A DNA stretch of 64,000 nucleotides from Aristolochia californica. Lineage: Eukaryota; Streptophyta; Magnoliopsida; Piperales; Aristolochiaceae. The stretch covers positions 24,706,908 through 24,770,907 of the forward strand of contig JARWKL010000002.1 in the NCBI GenBank assembly GCA_029961685.1. The letters run 5' to 3'. Under the pieces are notes generated by a model. That model did no database searches and was not told where the DNA came from. It saw only the letters and a list, made by a program, of their open reading frames with translations. This document shows positions 28,234-40,448 of this stretch, one piece after another; position 1 is the first letter of the stretch; the number at the start of each line of letters is the position of its first letter. A program made the translations under genes and the position numbers.

Positions 28234-29700
28234 TTGTGCATTTCTATTTTGGATGTTCAATTTTTTTTCAAATCCATACTTGATTTTTCAGTCTCTCATT
28301 TTTCTCGTAAACAAAAAGATAAGGCAATTAGATCACAACAAGATGAAAATTTTAGAGTTTATGTATGCAAAAAATTGAAAACTATAATAAATGTAAGAGA
28401 AGAAAATTATTTCACATACTAAAAATGAACACCAAAGTTTTGTTAACCATGTTTTGGAAAATCCACCTGTACATCCACTAATAGCTTGGTGGAATGTTTT
28501 ATGATAGAGATTTCTAATTGATCCTAACTTGCTTTAAATATTGATGTGCATGCCTGAAACATGTTGAATATGCAAATGACCTAATTATTCAAAAATTTCA
28601 AGGAGTAGGAAAAATTAAATTCTGAAGTTAACGTGCGGTCTGATATTTACCAGAGCCAAACAACCCACTTTTTGCCTATTAACAAAAAGCAAACATAACA
28701 ATCGTAGATCATCGAAATTTTTTTGATTGATTAGTTATGTGTAACAACTATAATTTTTGTTAGAAATGACTTACGGTTTTGGAGTCAACACTAGGCTAAA
28801 AATACCTCGCCCCCTCTTTTCTGATGATTGCAAAACCTAATATATAAAATCACAGATACTTTTTGGAATTCTCTCTCTCAGCATTTGTGCATTTCCATTT
28901 GGGATTTTATTTTATTTTTTCAAATCCAATCTTGAGTTTTCACTCTTCCATTTTTGTTGTAAACAAAAGGATAAGGCAAATAGATCACAAAAGAATAAAA
29001 ATTTTAGTGTTTATTTATGCAAAAAATTGAAAACTGTAATAAATGTAAGAGAAGAAAATTATGCCATGCACTAAAAATGAACACCAAAGTTTTGTTATCC
29101 ATGTTTGGGAAATTCCACCAGTACAACCCCAAATAGCTGGGTGGAATTTTATAAGAAAGAGATTTATAATTGATCCTAACCTATTTTAAATATTGATAAG
29201 CATGCCTAAAACATGCTGAAGATGCAAATGACCTAATGATCCAAAAATTTCGAGTAGCAAAAATTAAATTCTGAAATTAACGTGCGGTAGGATATTTACC
29301 AGAGCCAAACAACCCACTTTTTGCCTATTTACAAAAAGCAGACCTAACAATCATGGATCATCTTATATGTTTTGATCGATTAATGATGTGTAATGGCTAT
29401 AATTTTTGTTAGAAATGACTTATGGTTTGGGAGTCTACACTCTGTTAAAAATGCCTCGGCCCTTTTCCAATGATTGCAAAACCTTATCTATAAAAAACTA
29501 AAAGAGTTTACAATCCATCAAAATTACAGATACGTTTTGGAATTATCTCTCTCAGAATTCGTGCATTTCCATTTTGGATGTTCAATTTTTTTCAAATCAA
29601 AACTTGAGTTTTTAGTCTCCCATGTTTCTCGTAAACAAAAAGATAAGGCAAAAAGATCACAACAAAATGAAAATTTTAGAGTTTATATATGAAAAAAATT
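28234..29700 (-). repeat. Higher-order repeat segment, copy 1 (partner at 32845-34271)
   Basis: About two monomers with shared private variants recur 4.61 kb downstream: 'tttttatgatagagatttc' (28497 region with 33100), 'tttaaatattgatgtgcat', 'tccatttggg' (28895 with 33525), 'actgtaataaatgtaagag', 'cctattttaaatattgataa' and 'cagaattcgtgc'/'cagaatttgtgc'. The offset stays constant near 4.61 kb over the whole segment, about seven monomers. Confidence 0.85.
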
Positions 29701-30059
29701 GAAAGCTATAATAAATTTAAGTGAAAAAAATTATTTCACAAACTAAAAATGAACACCAAAGTTTTGTAATCCACGTTTTGGAAATTCCACCAGTACAACC
29801 CCTAATAGCTTGATGGAATTTTATAAGAAAGAGATTTCTAATTAATCCTAACATGTTTTAAATATAGATATGCATGCTTGAAACATGTTGAAGATGCAAA
29901 TGACCTAATGATCTAAAACTTAAATTCTCAAGTTAACGTTCGGTGGGATATTTACCAGAGCCAAACAATCCACTTTTTGCCTATTTACAAAAAGCGGACC
30001 TAACATTCATAGATCATCGTAAACGTTTTGAACGATTAATGATGTGTAACGGCTATTTG

Positions 30060-30090
30060 TTGGAAATGACTTAAGTTTAAAAATTTTTAA
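30060..30090 (-). repeat. Monomer lacking its C-run and neighbouring segment
   Basis: 'gaaatgacttaagttt' runs directly into 'aaaaatttttaaaatcac'. The 'tttgggagtcaacactc' landmark, the C-run and the 'gatgattgcaaaacctaat' landmark are missing (roughly 110 bp). Confidence 0.7.
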
Positions 30091-30104
30091 AATCACAAAT
30101 ACTT

Positions 30105-31050
30105 TTCTGAATTATCTCTCTCAGGATTTGAGCATTTTGATTTTGGATGTTCAATTTTTTTTCAACTCCAAACTTGAGTTTTCACACTACCATTGTTCTT
30201 GTAAACAAAATGATAAGGCAAATAGATCATAAAAAATCTAAAATTTTAGAGTTTATGTATACAAAAAATTGAAAACTATAACAAATGTAAGTGAAGAAAA
30301 TTATTTCACGCACTAAAAATGAACACTAGAGTTTTGTTATGCTTGTTTTGGAAATTCCACCAATACAACCCTTAATAGCTTGGTGGAATTTTATAAGAAA
30401 AATAATTCTAGTTGATCCCAATATGTTTTAAATAAGGATATGCATGCCTAAAACAAGTTGAAGATTCAAATGACCTAATTATCCAAAAATTTCGAGTAGG
30501 AAAAATTAAATTCTCAAGTTAACGTGCGGTGGGATATTTACCAGAGCCAAATAACCTACTTTTTGCCTTTTTAAGAAAAGAGGACCTAACAATCATAGGT
30601 CATCGTAAATGTTTTGATTGATTAATGATGTGTAATGGCAATAAAGTTTTTTAGAAATGACTTATGGTTTGGGAGTCAACACTCGGTGAAAAATGCCTCG
30701 CCACCCGTTTTCCGATGATTGGAAAAGTTAATATATAAAAAACTAAAAGAGTTTAAAATCCTTAAAAATTAAAGATACTTTTTGGAATTATCTCTCTCGG
30801 CATTTGTGCATTTCCACTTTGGATTTTCAATTTTTTTTCAAATCCAAACTTGAGTTTTCACTCTCTCTTTGTTCTCGAAAACAAAAATATAAGGCAAGTA
30901 GATCACAACAGAATGAAAAGTTTATAATTTATGTATGTAAAAAATTGAAAACTATAATAAATGTAAGTGAAGAAAATTATTTCGTGCACTAAAAATGAAC
31001 ATTAATTTTTTGTTATCCATGTTTAGGAAATTCCACCAGTACAACCCCTA
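30105..31050 (-). repeat. Higher-order repeat segment, copy 2 (partner at 24180-25100)
   Basis: This segment carries 'gatttgagcattttgat', 'gatcccaatatgttttaaa', 'ctcgaaaacaaaaatataag' and 'aaaagtttataattt' in the same order as 24180-25100. The same monomers occur inverted in block 3, where the counterpart of position 30124 is near 46600. Confidence 0.85.
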
Positions 31051-32844
31051 ATAGCTTGGTGGAAATTTATAAGAAAGAGATTTCTAATTTATCCTAACAT
31101 GTTTTAAATATGGATATGCATGCCTGAAACAAGTTGATGATGCAAATGACCTAAGGATCCAAAAGTTTCAAGGAGTAGAAAAAATTAAATTTTCATGTTA
31201 ACGTGCGGTGGGATATTTACCAGAACCAAATAACCCATTTTTTGCCTATTTACAAAAAGTGGACCAAACAATCATAGATCATTGTGAATGTTTTGATCGA
31301 TTAATGATGTGTAAAGGCTATAATTTTTTTAGAAAAGATTTTTCGTTTGGGAGTACACACTCAGTTAAAGAAGCCATGCCCGGGCCCCCCCTCCCCCTTT
31401 CAAAATATTGCAAAACCTTATATATTAAAAAATAAAAGAGTTTACGATCCTTAAAAATCACAGATATTTTTTGGAATTGTCTCTCTCAGCATTTGTGCAT
31501 TTCCATTTTGGATGTTCAATTTTTTTTTCAAATCCAAACTTGAGTTTTCACTCTCCCTTTTCTCTTGTAAAAAAAAGGATAAAGGAAACAAATCACAACA
31601 AAATGAAAATTCTAAATTTTATGTATGCAAAAAAATTGAAACTATAATAAATGTAAGTGAAGAAAATTATTTCATTCAGTAAAAATGAACCCCAAATTTT
31701 GTTATCCATGTTTCGGAAATTCCACCTATACAACCCGTAATAGCTTTGGGGAATTTTGTTAGAAACAAATTTCTAATTGATCCTAATATGTTTTAAATAT
31801 GGATATGCATGCCAGAAACACGTTGAAGAAGCAAATGACCTAATGATCCAAAAAATTTAAGCGGTAGGAAAAATTAAATTCTCAAGTTATCATGCGATGG
31901 GATATTTACCAGTGCCAAACAACCCACTTTTTGCCTATTTAAAAAAACGGACCTAACAATCATAGATGATCGTCAATGTTTTAATTGATCAATGATTTAT
32001 GGTTTGGGAGTCCACACTTGGTTAAAAATTCCTCCCCCCCGCCCCCCCTCCCCCTCTCCTCTCCCTTTCTTATTATTGCAAAACCTAATATATAAAAAAC
32101 AAAAAGAGTTTACAATCCTTAAAAAACACATATACTTTTTGGAATTATCTCTCTCAGCATTTGTACATTTTGATATTGGATGTTCAATTTTTTTTCAAAT
32201 CCAAACTTGAGTTTTCACTCTCCCATTTTTCTCATAAAAAAAAGGATAAGGCAAACAGATTACAACAAAATGAAAATTTTAGAGTTTATGTATGTAAAAA
32301 ATTTAAATCTATAATAAATGTAAGTAAAAAAATTATTTCGCGCACTAAAAATGGACACCAAAGTTTTGTTATCCTTGTTTGGGTAATTCCACAAGTACAA
32401 CCCCTAATAGCTTGGTGGAATTTTACAAAAAAGAGATTTCTAATTGATCCTAACAAGTTTTAAATATGGATAAGCATGCCTGAAACTGGTTGAAGATGCA
32501 AATGACCTAATGATCCAAAAATTTCTTGGAGTAGGAAAAATTAAATTCTCAAGTTAGCGTGCAGTGGGAGATTTACTAGTGCCAAACAACCCACTTTTTG
32601 CCAATTTAAAAAAAGCGGACCTAACAATCATAGGTCATCATAAATGTTTTGATCAATTAATGATGTGTAATGGCTATAATTTTTGTTAGAAATGACTTAT
32701 GGTTTAGGAGTCAACACTCGGTTAAATATGCCTCGCCTGTCCTTTTCGATGATTGCAAAACCTAATATATAAAAAAATAAAAGAGTTTAAAATCTTTAAA
32801 AATCATAGATACTTTTTGGAATTATCACTCTCAGCATTTTTGCA

Positions 32845-34271
32845 TTTCTATTTAGGATGTTCAATTTGTTTTCAAATCCATACTAGAGTTTTCACTCTCC
32901 CATTTTTCTTGTATACAAGAAGATAAGGCAAATAGATCGCAACAAAATGAAAATTTTAGAGTTTATATATGCAAAAAATTGAAAAATATAATAAATTTAA
33001 GTGAAGAAAATTATTTCACACACTAAAAATGAACACCAAAGTTTAGTTATCCATTTTTTGGAAATTCCACCAGTACAACCACTAATAGCTTCGTGGAATT
33101 TTTTATGATAGAGATTTCTAATTGATCCTAACATGTTTTAAATATTGATGTGCATACCTGAAACAAGTTGAAGATGCAAATGACCTAATGATCCAAAAAT
33201 TTCAAGGAGTAGGAAAAATTATATTCTCAAGTTAACGTGCGATGTGATATTTACCAGAGCCAAACAACCCACTTTTTGCCTATTTACAAAAAGTAGACCT
33301 AACTATCGTAGATCATCGAAATTTTTTTGATTGATTAATGATGTGCAACGAGTATAATTTTTGTTAGAAATGACTTATGGTTTGGGAGTCAATACTCGGT
33401 TAAAAATACCTCGCTTCCCCTTTTCCTGATGATTGCAAAACCTAATATATAAAAAAATAAAACAGTTTAAAATCCTTAAAAATCATAGATACATTTTGGA
33501 ATTATCTCTCACACCATTTGTGCATTTCCATTTGGGTTTTAAATTTTTTTTCAAATCCAAAGTTGAGTTTTCACTCTCCCATTTTTCTTGTAAATAAAGG
33601 GATAAGGCAAATAGATCACAACAAAAAGAAAATTTTGGAGTTTATGTATGGAAAAAATTGAAAACTGTAATAAATGTAAGAGAAGAAAATTATGTCATGC
33701 ACTAAAAATGAACACCAAAGTTTTGTTATCCTTGTTTGGGAAATTCCACCTGTACAACCTCCAACAACAGAGTAGAATTTTATAAAGAAGAGATTTCTAA
33801 TTGATCCTAACCTATTTTAAATATTGATAAGTATGCCTAAAACATGTTGAAGATGCAAATGACCTAATGATCCAAAAATTTCAAGGAGAGGGAAAAATTC
33901 TGAAGTTAACATGTGGTGGGATATTTACCACAACCAAACAACCCACTATTTTCCTATTTAATAACATCGGCCCTAACAATCATAGATCATCGTAAATGTT
34001 TTGATCGATTAATGATGTGTAATGGCTATAATTTTTGTTAGAAATGACTTATGGTTTGGGAGTCAACACTAAGTTAAAAATGCTTCGCCCCCCATTTTCG
34101 ATGATTGCTAAACCTTATATATAAGAAAACAAAAAGAGTTTTAGATCCATAAAAATCACAGATATATTTTGGAAGTATCTCTCTCAGAATTTGTGCATTT
34201 CCATTTTGCATGTTCAATTTTTTTTCAAATCTAAACTTGCGTTTTCTCTCTCCTTTTTTTCTTGTAAACAA
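32845..34271 (-). repeat. Higher-order repeat segment, copy 2 (partner at 28234-29700)
   Basis: This is the downstream member of the pair at 4.61 kb offset. It is also present inverted at about 41.1-42.4 kb: 'gtttggatttgaaaaaaaat' is followed by 'ttaaaacccaaatgg' at 41770, mirroring 'catttgggttttaaa' at 33526. Confidence 0.85.
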
Positions 34272-34854
34272 AAAGATAATGCAAATATATCACAACAGAA
34301 TAAAAATTTTAGAGTTTATGTATGTAAAAAATTGAAAACTATAATAAATGTAAGTGAAGAAAATAATTTCATTCACTACAAATAATCACCAAAGTTTTGT
34401 TATCCATGTTTGGGAAATTCCACCAGTACAACCCCAAATAGTTTGGTGGAATTTTATAAGAAAGAGATTTCAAATTGATCCTAACATGTTTTAAATATGG
34501 GTATGCATGCCAAAAACATGTTAACTATGCAAATGACTTAATGATTCAAAATTTTCAATGAAAATTTTAATTCTCAAGTTAACGTGCAGTGAGATATTTA
34601 CCAGAGCCAAAAAATCCAGTTTTTGCCAATTTACAAAAAGCGGACCTAACAATCATAGATCATCATAAATGTTTTGATCAATTAATGATGTGTAATGGCT
34701 ACAATTTTTGTTAGAAATGACTTATGGATTGGGAGTCACACTTAGTAACAATGCCTCCCCCCCCCCTCTCCCTTTATGATGAGTGCAAAACCTAATACAT
34801 TAAAAACTAAAAGAGTTTACATTCCTTGAAAATCACATATATTTTTTGGAATTA

Positions 34855-34885
34855 TCTATCTTAGAATTTTGGAGTTTATGTATGC
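34855..34885 (-). repeat. Deleted monomer whose deletion is shared with 40436-40448
   Basis: 'gaattatctatcttagaatt' runs into 'ttggagtttatgtatgc', dropping the segment with 'tccaaacttgag' and 'gataaggcaaatagatc' (roughly 150 bp). The mirror position in block 3 has the same joint. Confidence 0.85.
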
Positions 34886-36119
34886 AAAAAAATTGAAAAC
34901 TATAATAAATTTAAGTGAAGAAAATGATTTCACGCACTAAAAATGAACACAAAAGTTTGGTTATCCATGTTTGGGAAACTCCCCAAGTACAACCCCAAAT
35001 AGCTTGGTCGAATTTTATAAGATATAGATTTCTAATTGATCCTAACATGTTTTAAATATGGATATGCATGCCTGAAACATGTTGAAGATGCAAATGACCT
35101 AATGATCCAAACATTTCTAGAAGTAGGAAAAATTAAATTCTCAAGTTATTGTGCGGAGGGATATTTACCAAAGCCAAACAACCCACTCTTTGCCTATTTA
35201 CAAAAAGCGGACCTAACAATCATAGATCATCGTAAATTTTATGATGGATTAATGACATGTAACAACTATAATTTTTGTTAGAAATGACTTATGGTTTAGG
35301 AGTTAACATCCAATGATTGCAAAAGTTAATATATAAAAAACTAAAATAGTTTACGATCTTTAAAAATCACACATACTTTTTGAAATTATCTCTCTCAGCA
35401 ATTGTGCATTTCCATTTTGGATGTTCAATTTTTTTTCAAATCCAAACCTGAGTTTTCACCCTCCTATTTTTCTCATAATAAAAAACATAAGGCAAATAGA
35501 TCACCACAAAACGAAAATTTTAGAGTTTATGTATGCAAAAAATTAAAAACTATAATAAATGTAAGTGAAGAAAATTATTTCATGCACTAAAAATGTACAC
35601 CAAAGTTATGTTATCCATGATCGAGAAATTCCACCAGTACAACCCCTAATAGCTTGGTGGAATTTTATAAGAAAGAGATTTCTAATTGATCGTAAAATGT
35701 TATAAATATGAATATAAGCATGCCTAAAACATGTTTAAGATGCAAATGACCTAATGATCTAAAACATTCAAGGAGTAGGAAAAATTAAATTCTCAAGTTA
35801 ATGTGCGGTGGGATATTTTCCAGAGCTAAACAACCAACTTTTTGCCTATGTACAAAAAGCGGACCTAACAATCATAGATCATCACAAATGTTTTGATTGA
35901 TTAAAGATGTGTAACGGCTATAATTTTTGTTAGAAATGACTTATGGTTTGGGATGATTGCAAATACAAATATAAAAAAAAACTAAAAGAGTTTACAATAC
36001 TTAAAAATCATAGATACTTTTTGGAATTATCTCTCTCAACATTTGTGCATTTCCATTTTGAATGTTCAATTTGTTTTCAAATCCAAAATTGAGATTTCAC
36101 TCTCCCATTATTCTCGCAA

Positions 36120-36133
36120 AAAAAAAAAAAAAG
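36120..36133 (-). repeat. Poly-A run in monomer
   Basis: The usual 'ctcgtaaacaaaaagataagg' is replaced by a run of about 14-15 A after 'ctcgcaa'. It is a private variant and is not seen in the inverted counterpart near 38.93 kb, which reads 'ttgttttacgagaaaa'. Confidence 0.6.
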
Positions 36134-38162
36134 ATAAGGCAAATAGATCACAACAATGTGAAAATTTTAGAGTTTATGTTAGCAAACAATTGAGAACTAT
36201 AATAAATGTAAGTGAAGAAAATTATTTCACGCACTAAAAATGAACATCAAAGTTTTGTTATCCATGTTTGGGAAATTCCACTAGTATAACCCCTAATAGC
36301 TTGGTGAAATTTTGTAAGAAAGTGATTTCTAATTGATCCTAACAAGTTTTAAATTTGGATATGCATGCCTGAAACATGTTGAAGATGCAAATCACCTAAT
36401 GATCCAAAAATTTCAAGTAGGAAAAATTAAATTCTCAAGTTAACGTGCAGTTTTGAATCTTTGCCAGAGTCCAACAACCCACTTTTTGCCTTTTTTAAAA
36501 AAGTGGACCTGACAATCAAAGATGATCGTAAATGTTTTAATCGATTAATGATGTGTAATGGCTATAATTTTGGTTAGAAATGAGTTATGGTTTGGCTGTC
36601 AACACTCTGTTAAAAATGCCTCGCCCCCCCTTTTCCAATGATTGCAAAACCTAATATATAAAAAACTCAAAGTGTTTACAGTCCTTTAAAATTACAGATA
36701 TTTTTTTAAATTATCACTCTCAGCATTTGTGCTTTTCCATTTTGGATGTTCAATTTTTTTTCAAATCTAAACTTGAGTTTTCACTCTCCAATTTTACACG
36801 AAAACAAAAAGAAAAGGCAAATAGATAACAACAAAATGAAAATTTTACAGTTTATGTATGAAAAAAATTGAAATCTATAATTAATGTTAGTGAAGAAAAT
36901 TATTTCACCCACAAAAAATGAACACCAAACTTTTGTTATCCATGTTTGGGAAATTTTACCAGTACAACCCCAAATAGCTTGGTGGAATTTTGTAAGAAAG
37001 AGATTTCTAATTGATCCTAACATGTTTTAAATAAGGATATGTATGCCTAAAACATGTTGAAGATGCAAAAGACCTAATGATCCAAAAATTTCAAGGAGTA
37101 GGAAAAAATAAATTCTCAAGTTAACGTGCGGTGGGTTATTTACCAGAGCCAAACAACCCACTTTTTGCCTATTTACAAAAAGCGGACCTAACAATCATAG
37201 ATCAACATAAATGTATTGATCGATTAATGATGTGTAACAACTATAATTTTTGTTTGAAATGACTTATGGTTTGGGAGTCGACTCTCAGGTAAAAATGCCT
37301 CGCCCCCCTTTTTCGATGATAGGAAAACCTAATTTATAAAAAAAGATTTTACGATATACTTGAAAATCATAGATACTTTTTGGAATAATATTTCTCAGAA
37401 TTTGTGCATTTCGATTTTAGATGTTCAATTTTTTTTCAAATCCAAACATGAGTTTTCACTCTCCCATTTTACTTGTAAACAAAAAGATAACGCAAATCGA
37501 TCACATTAAAATGAAAATTTTATAGTTTATGTATGTAAAAAAATTCAAAACTAAAATATATTTAAGTGAAGAAAATAATTTAACGGACTAAAAAAGAACA
37601 CCAAAGTTTTGTTATCCATGTTTGGGAAATTCCACTAGTACAACACCTAACATCTTGATGGAATTTTATAAGAAAGAGAATTCTAACTGATCCTAAAATG
37701 TTTTAAATATGGATATGCATTCTTGCAACATGTTGAAGATGCAAATGATCTAATGATCCAAAAATTTCAAGGAGTAGAAAAAATAAAATTCTCAAGTTAA
37801 CGTGCCGTGGGTTATTTACCAGAGCCAAACAACCCAGTTTTTGCCTATTTACAAAAAGCGGACTTAACAATCATCGTAAATGCTTTGATCGATTAATTAT
37901 ATGTAACTGCTATAATTTATGTTAGAAATGAGTTATGGTTTGGGAGACAACACTCAGTCAAAAATGCCTCACCCCCCTTTTTTCGATGATTGAAAAACCT
38001 AATATATAAACAACTAAAAGAGTTTACAATCCTTAAAAATCACTGATACTTTTTGGAATTATCACTCTCAGCATTTGTGTATTTCCATTTTGGGTGTTCA
38101 ATTTTTTTTCAAATCCAAATTTGAGTTTTCACTCTCCCATTTTTCTCGTAAACAAAAAGAAT

Positions 38163-38224
38163 AAAATGAAAATTTTATAGTTTATGTTTGCAAAGAAAAT
38201 TGAAAACTATAAAATTTTCATTTT
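38163..38224. repeat. Orientation-switch joint 2, perfect 21-bp inverted arms
   Basis: 'aaaatgaaaattttatag' plus 'ttt' at 38163-38183 is the exact reverse complement of 38204-38224, with a 20-bp spacer. The array turns from reverse to forward here. Just left of the joint, about 20 bp normally present in the monomer ('taaggcaaatagatcacaac') is missing. The forward arm matches not the immediately adjacent reversed unit but the one ending near 36.8 kb, so about 1.4 kb (two monomers) sits as a spacer between the true inverted arms. Confidence 0.93.
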
Positions 38225-39669
38225 GTTGTGATCTATTTGCCTTTTGTTTTTGTTTTCGTGTAAAATGGGAGAGTGAAAACTCAATTTTAGATTTGAAAAA
38301 AAATTGAACATCCAAAATGGAAAAGCACAAATGCTGAGAGAGATAATTTAAAAAAGTATCTGTAATTTTTAAGGATCATAAACTCTTTTAGTTTTTTATT
38401 TATTAGGTTTTTCAATCATTGAAAAAGGGGGGCGAGGCAATTTTAACAGAGTGTTGATAGCCAAACCATAACTCATTTCTAACAAAAATAATAGCCATTA
38501 CACATCATTAATTGATTAAAATAATTACGATGATCTTTAATTGTCAAGTCCATTTTTTAAAAAAAGGCAAAAAGTGGGTTGTTAGACTTTGTCAAAGATT
38601 CAACTGCACGTTAACTTGAGAATTTAATTTTTCCTACTTGAAATTTTTGGATCATTAGGTGATTTGCATATTCAACATGTTTCAGGCACGCATATCCATA
38701 TTTAAAACTTGTTAGGATCAATTACAAAATCACTTTCTTATAAAATTCCACCAAACTATTAGGGATTGTACTGGTGGAATTTCCCAAACATGGATAACAA
38801 AACTTTGATGTTCATTTTTTATGCGTGAAATAATTTTCTTCACTTACATTTATTATAGTTCTCAATTTTTTGCTTACATAAACTCTAACATTTTCACTTT
38901 GTTGTGATCTATTTGCCTTATCTTTTTGTTTTACGAGAAAAATGGGAGCGTGAAAACTCAAGTTTGGATATAAAAAAAAATTGAACATCCAAAATGGAAA
39001 TGCACAAATGCTGAGAGAGATAATTCCAAAAAGTATCTGTGATTTTTAAGGATTGTAAACTCTTTTAGTTTTTTTTATATTAGTATTTGCAATCATCGGA
39101 AAAGGGGGGGAGAGACCATTTTTAACTGAGTGTTGACTCCCAAACCATAAGTCATTTCTAACAAAAATTATAGCCGTTACACATCTTTAATCAATGAAAA
39201 CATTTATGATGATCTAAGATTGTTAGGTCCGCTTTTTGTACATAAGCAAAAAGTGGGTTGTTTAGCTCTTGAAAATATCCCACCGCACGTTAACTTGAGT
39301 ATTTAATTTTTCCTACTCGATTTTTTTAGATCATTAGGTCATTTGCATCTTCAACATGTTTTAGGCATGCTTATATTCATATTTAAAACATGTTACGATC
39401 AATTAGAAATCTCTTTCTAATAAAATTCCACCAAGCTATTAGGGGTTGTACTGGTGGAATTTCCCGATCATGGATAACATAAACTTTGGTTGTACATTTT
39501 ATGTGCATGAAATAATTTTCTTCACTTACTTTTATTATAGTTTTTAATTTTTTGCATACATAAATTCTAAAATTAAATTTTAATTTTGTTGTGATCTATT
39601 TGCCTTATGTTTTTTTTTACGAGAAAAATAGGAGGGTGAAAACTCAGATTTGGATTTGAAAAAAATTGA

Positions 39670-39789
39670 ACATCCAAAATAGAAATGCACAATATCTGAG
39701 AGAGATAATTTCAAAAAGTATCTATGATATTTAAAGATCATAAACTATTTTAGTTTTTTATATATTAGGTTTTGCAATCATTAGAAAAA

Positions 39790-39824
<35 letters not shown>

Positions 39825-39966
39825 ATCCAAAATAGAAATGCACAATATTTGAGAGAGATAATTTCAAAAAGTATCTATGATATTTAAAGATCATAAACTA
39901 TTTTAGTTTTTTATATATTAGGTTTTGCAATCATTAGAAAAAGGGGGGGGGGGGGGGGGGGGGGGG
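39670..39966 (+). repeat. Very recent tandem duplication with two long G-runs
   Basis: The segment starting 'acatccaaaatagaaatgca' and ending in a G-run occurs twice in succession: 39670-39822 (ending in 33 G, 39790-39822) and 39823-39966 (ending in 24 G, 39943-39966). Outside the G-runs the copies differ at one base ('atatctgag' versus 'atatttgag'). The joint lies directly after the first G-run, which points to the homopolymer as the place of slippage or breakage. An assembly artefact is possible and would need spanning reads to exclude. Confidence 0.85.
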
Positions 39967-40435
39967 AGTGGGGGTGGCGAGGCAATTTTACTGAATGTTA
40001 ACTCCTAAACCATAAGTCATTTCTAACAAAAATTATAGCTGTTACACGTCATTAATCCATCAAAAAATTTATGATGATCTATGATTGTTAGGTCTGCTTT
40101 TTTTACAATAGGCAAAGAGTGGGTTGTTTGGCTTTGGTAAATATCCCCTCCGCACGTTACCTTGAGAATTTAATTTTTCCTACTTCTAGAAATGTTTGGA
40201 TCATTAGGTCATTTGCATTTTCAACATGTTTCAGACATGCATATCCAAATTTAAAACATGTTAGGATCAATTAGAAATCTATTTCTTATAAAATTCAACC
40301 AAGCTATTTGGGGTTGTACTTGGGGAATTCCCAAATATGGATAACAAAAATTTTGTGTTCATTTTTAGGTGAGTGAAATAATTTTCTTCACCTTAAATTT
40401 ATTATAGTTTTCAAATTTTTTGCATACTTAAACTC

Positions 40436-40448
40436 CAAAATCCTGAGA
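40436..40448 (+). repeat. Deleted monomer, mirror of 34855-34885
   Basis: 'ttaaactccaaaatcc' runs straight into 'tgagagagataattcc', lacking the region with 'ttgtgatctatttgcc' and 'ctcaagtttggatttg'. The joint mirrors the deletion in the reversed block, so the loss predates the inverted duplication. Confidence 0.85.

Larger units (their letters stand above)
19418..38203 (-). repeat. Satellite array block 2, reverse orientation
   Basis: These are about 28 monomers of the same satellite, all reverse-complemented relative to block 1. On the plus strand the landmarks read 'ttaacgtgcggtgggatat', 'gacctaacaatcatagatc', 'cttatggtttgggagtcaac', a C-run, 'agagtttacgatccttaaa', 'ttatctctctcagcatttg', 'tccaaacttgagttttcac' and 'tggtggaattttataagaa'. 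Variant monomers repeat in order at spacings of about 4.6-5.9 kb, so the block has higher-order structure. From about 36.8 kb leftward it is the inverted partner of block 3. No inserted element or gene is visible. Confidence 0.96.

Noticed and set aside
19418..38203. Reversed block as a simple inversion of the array
   Set aside because: The monomer phases at the two joints do not correspond, and the right side is an inverted copy of material already present in the block, so duplication with fold-back fits better.
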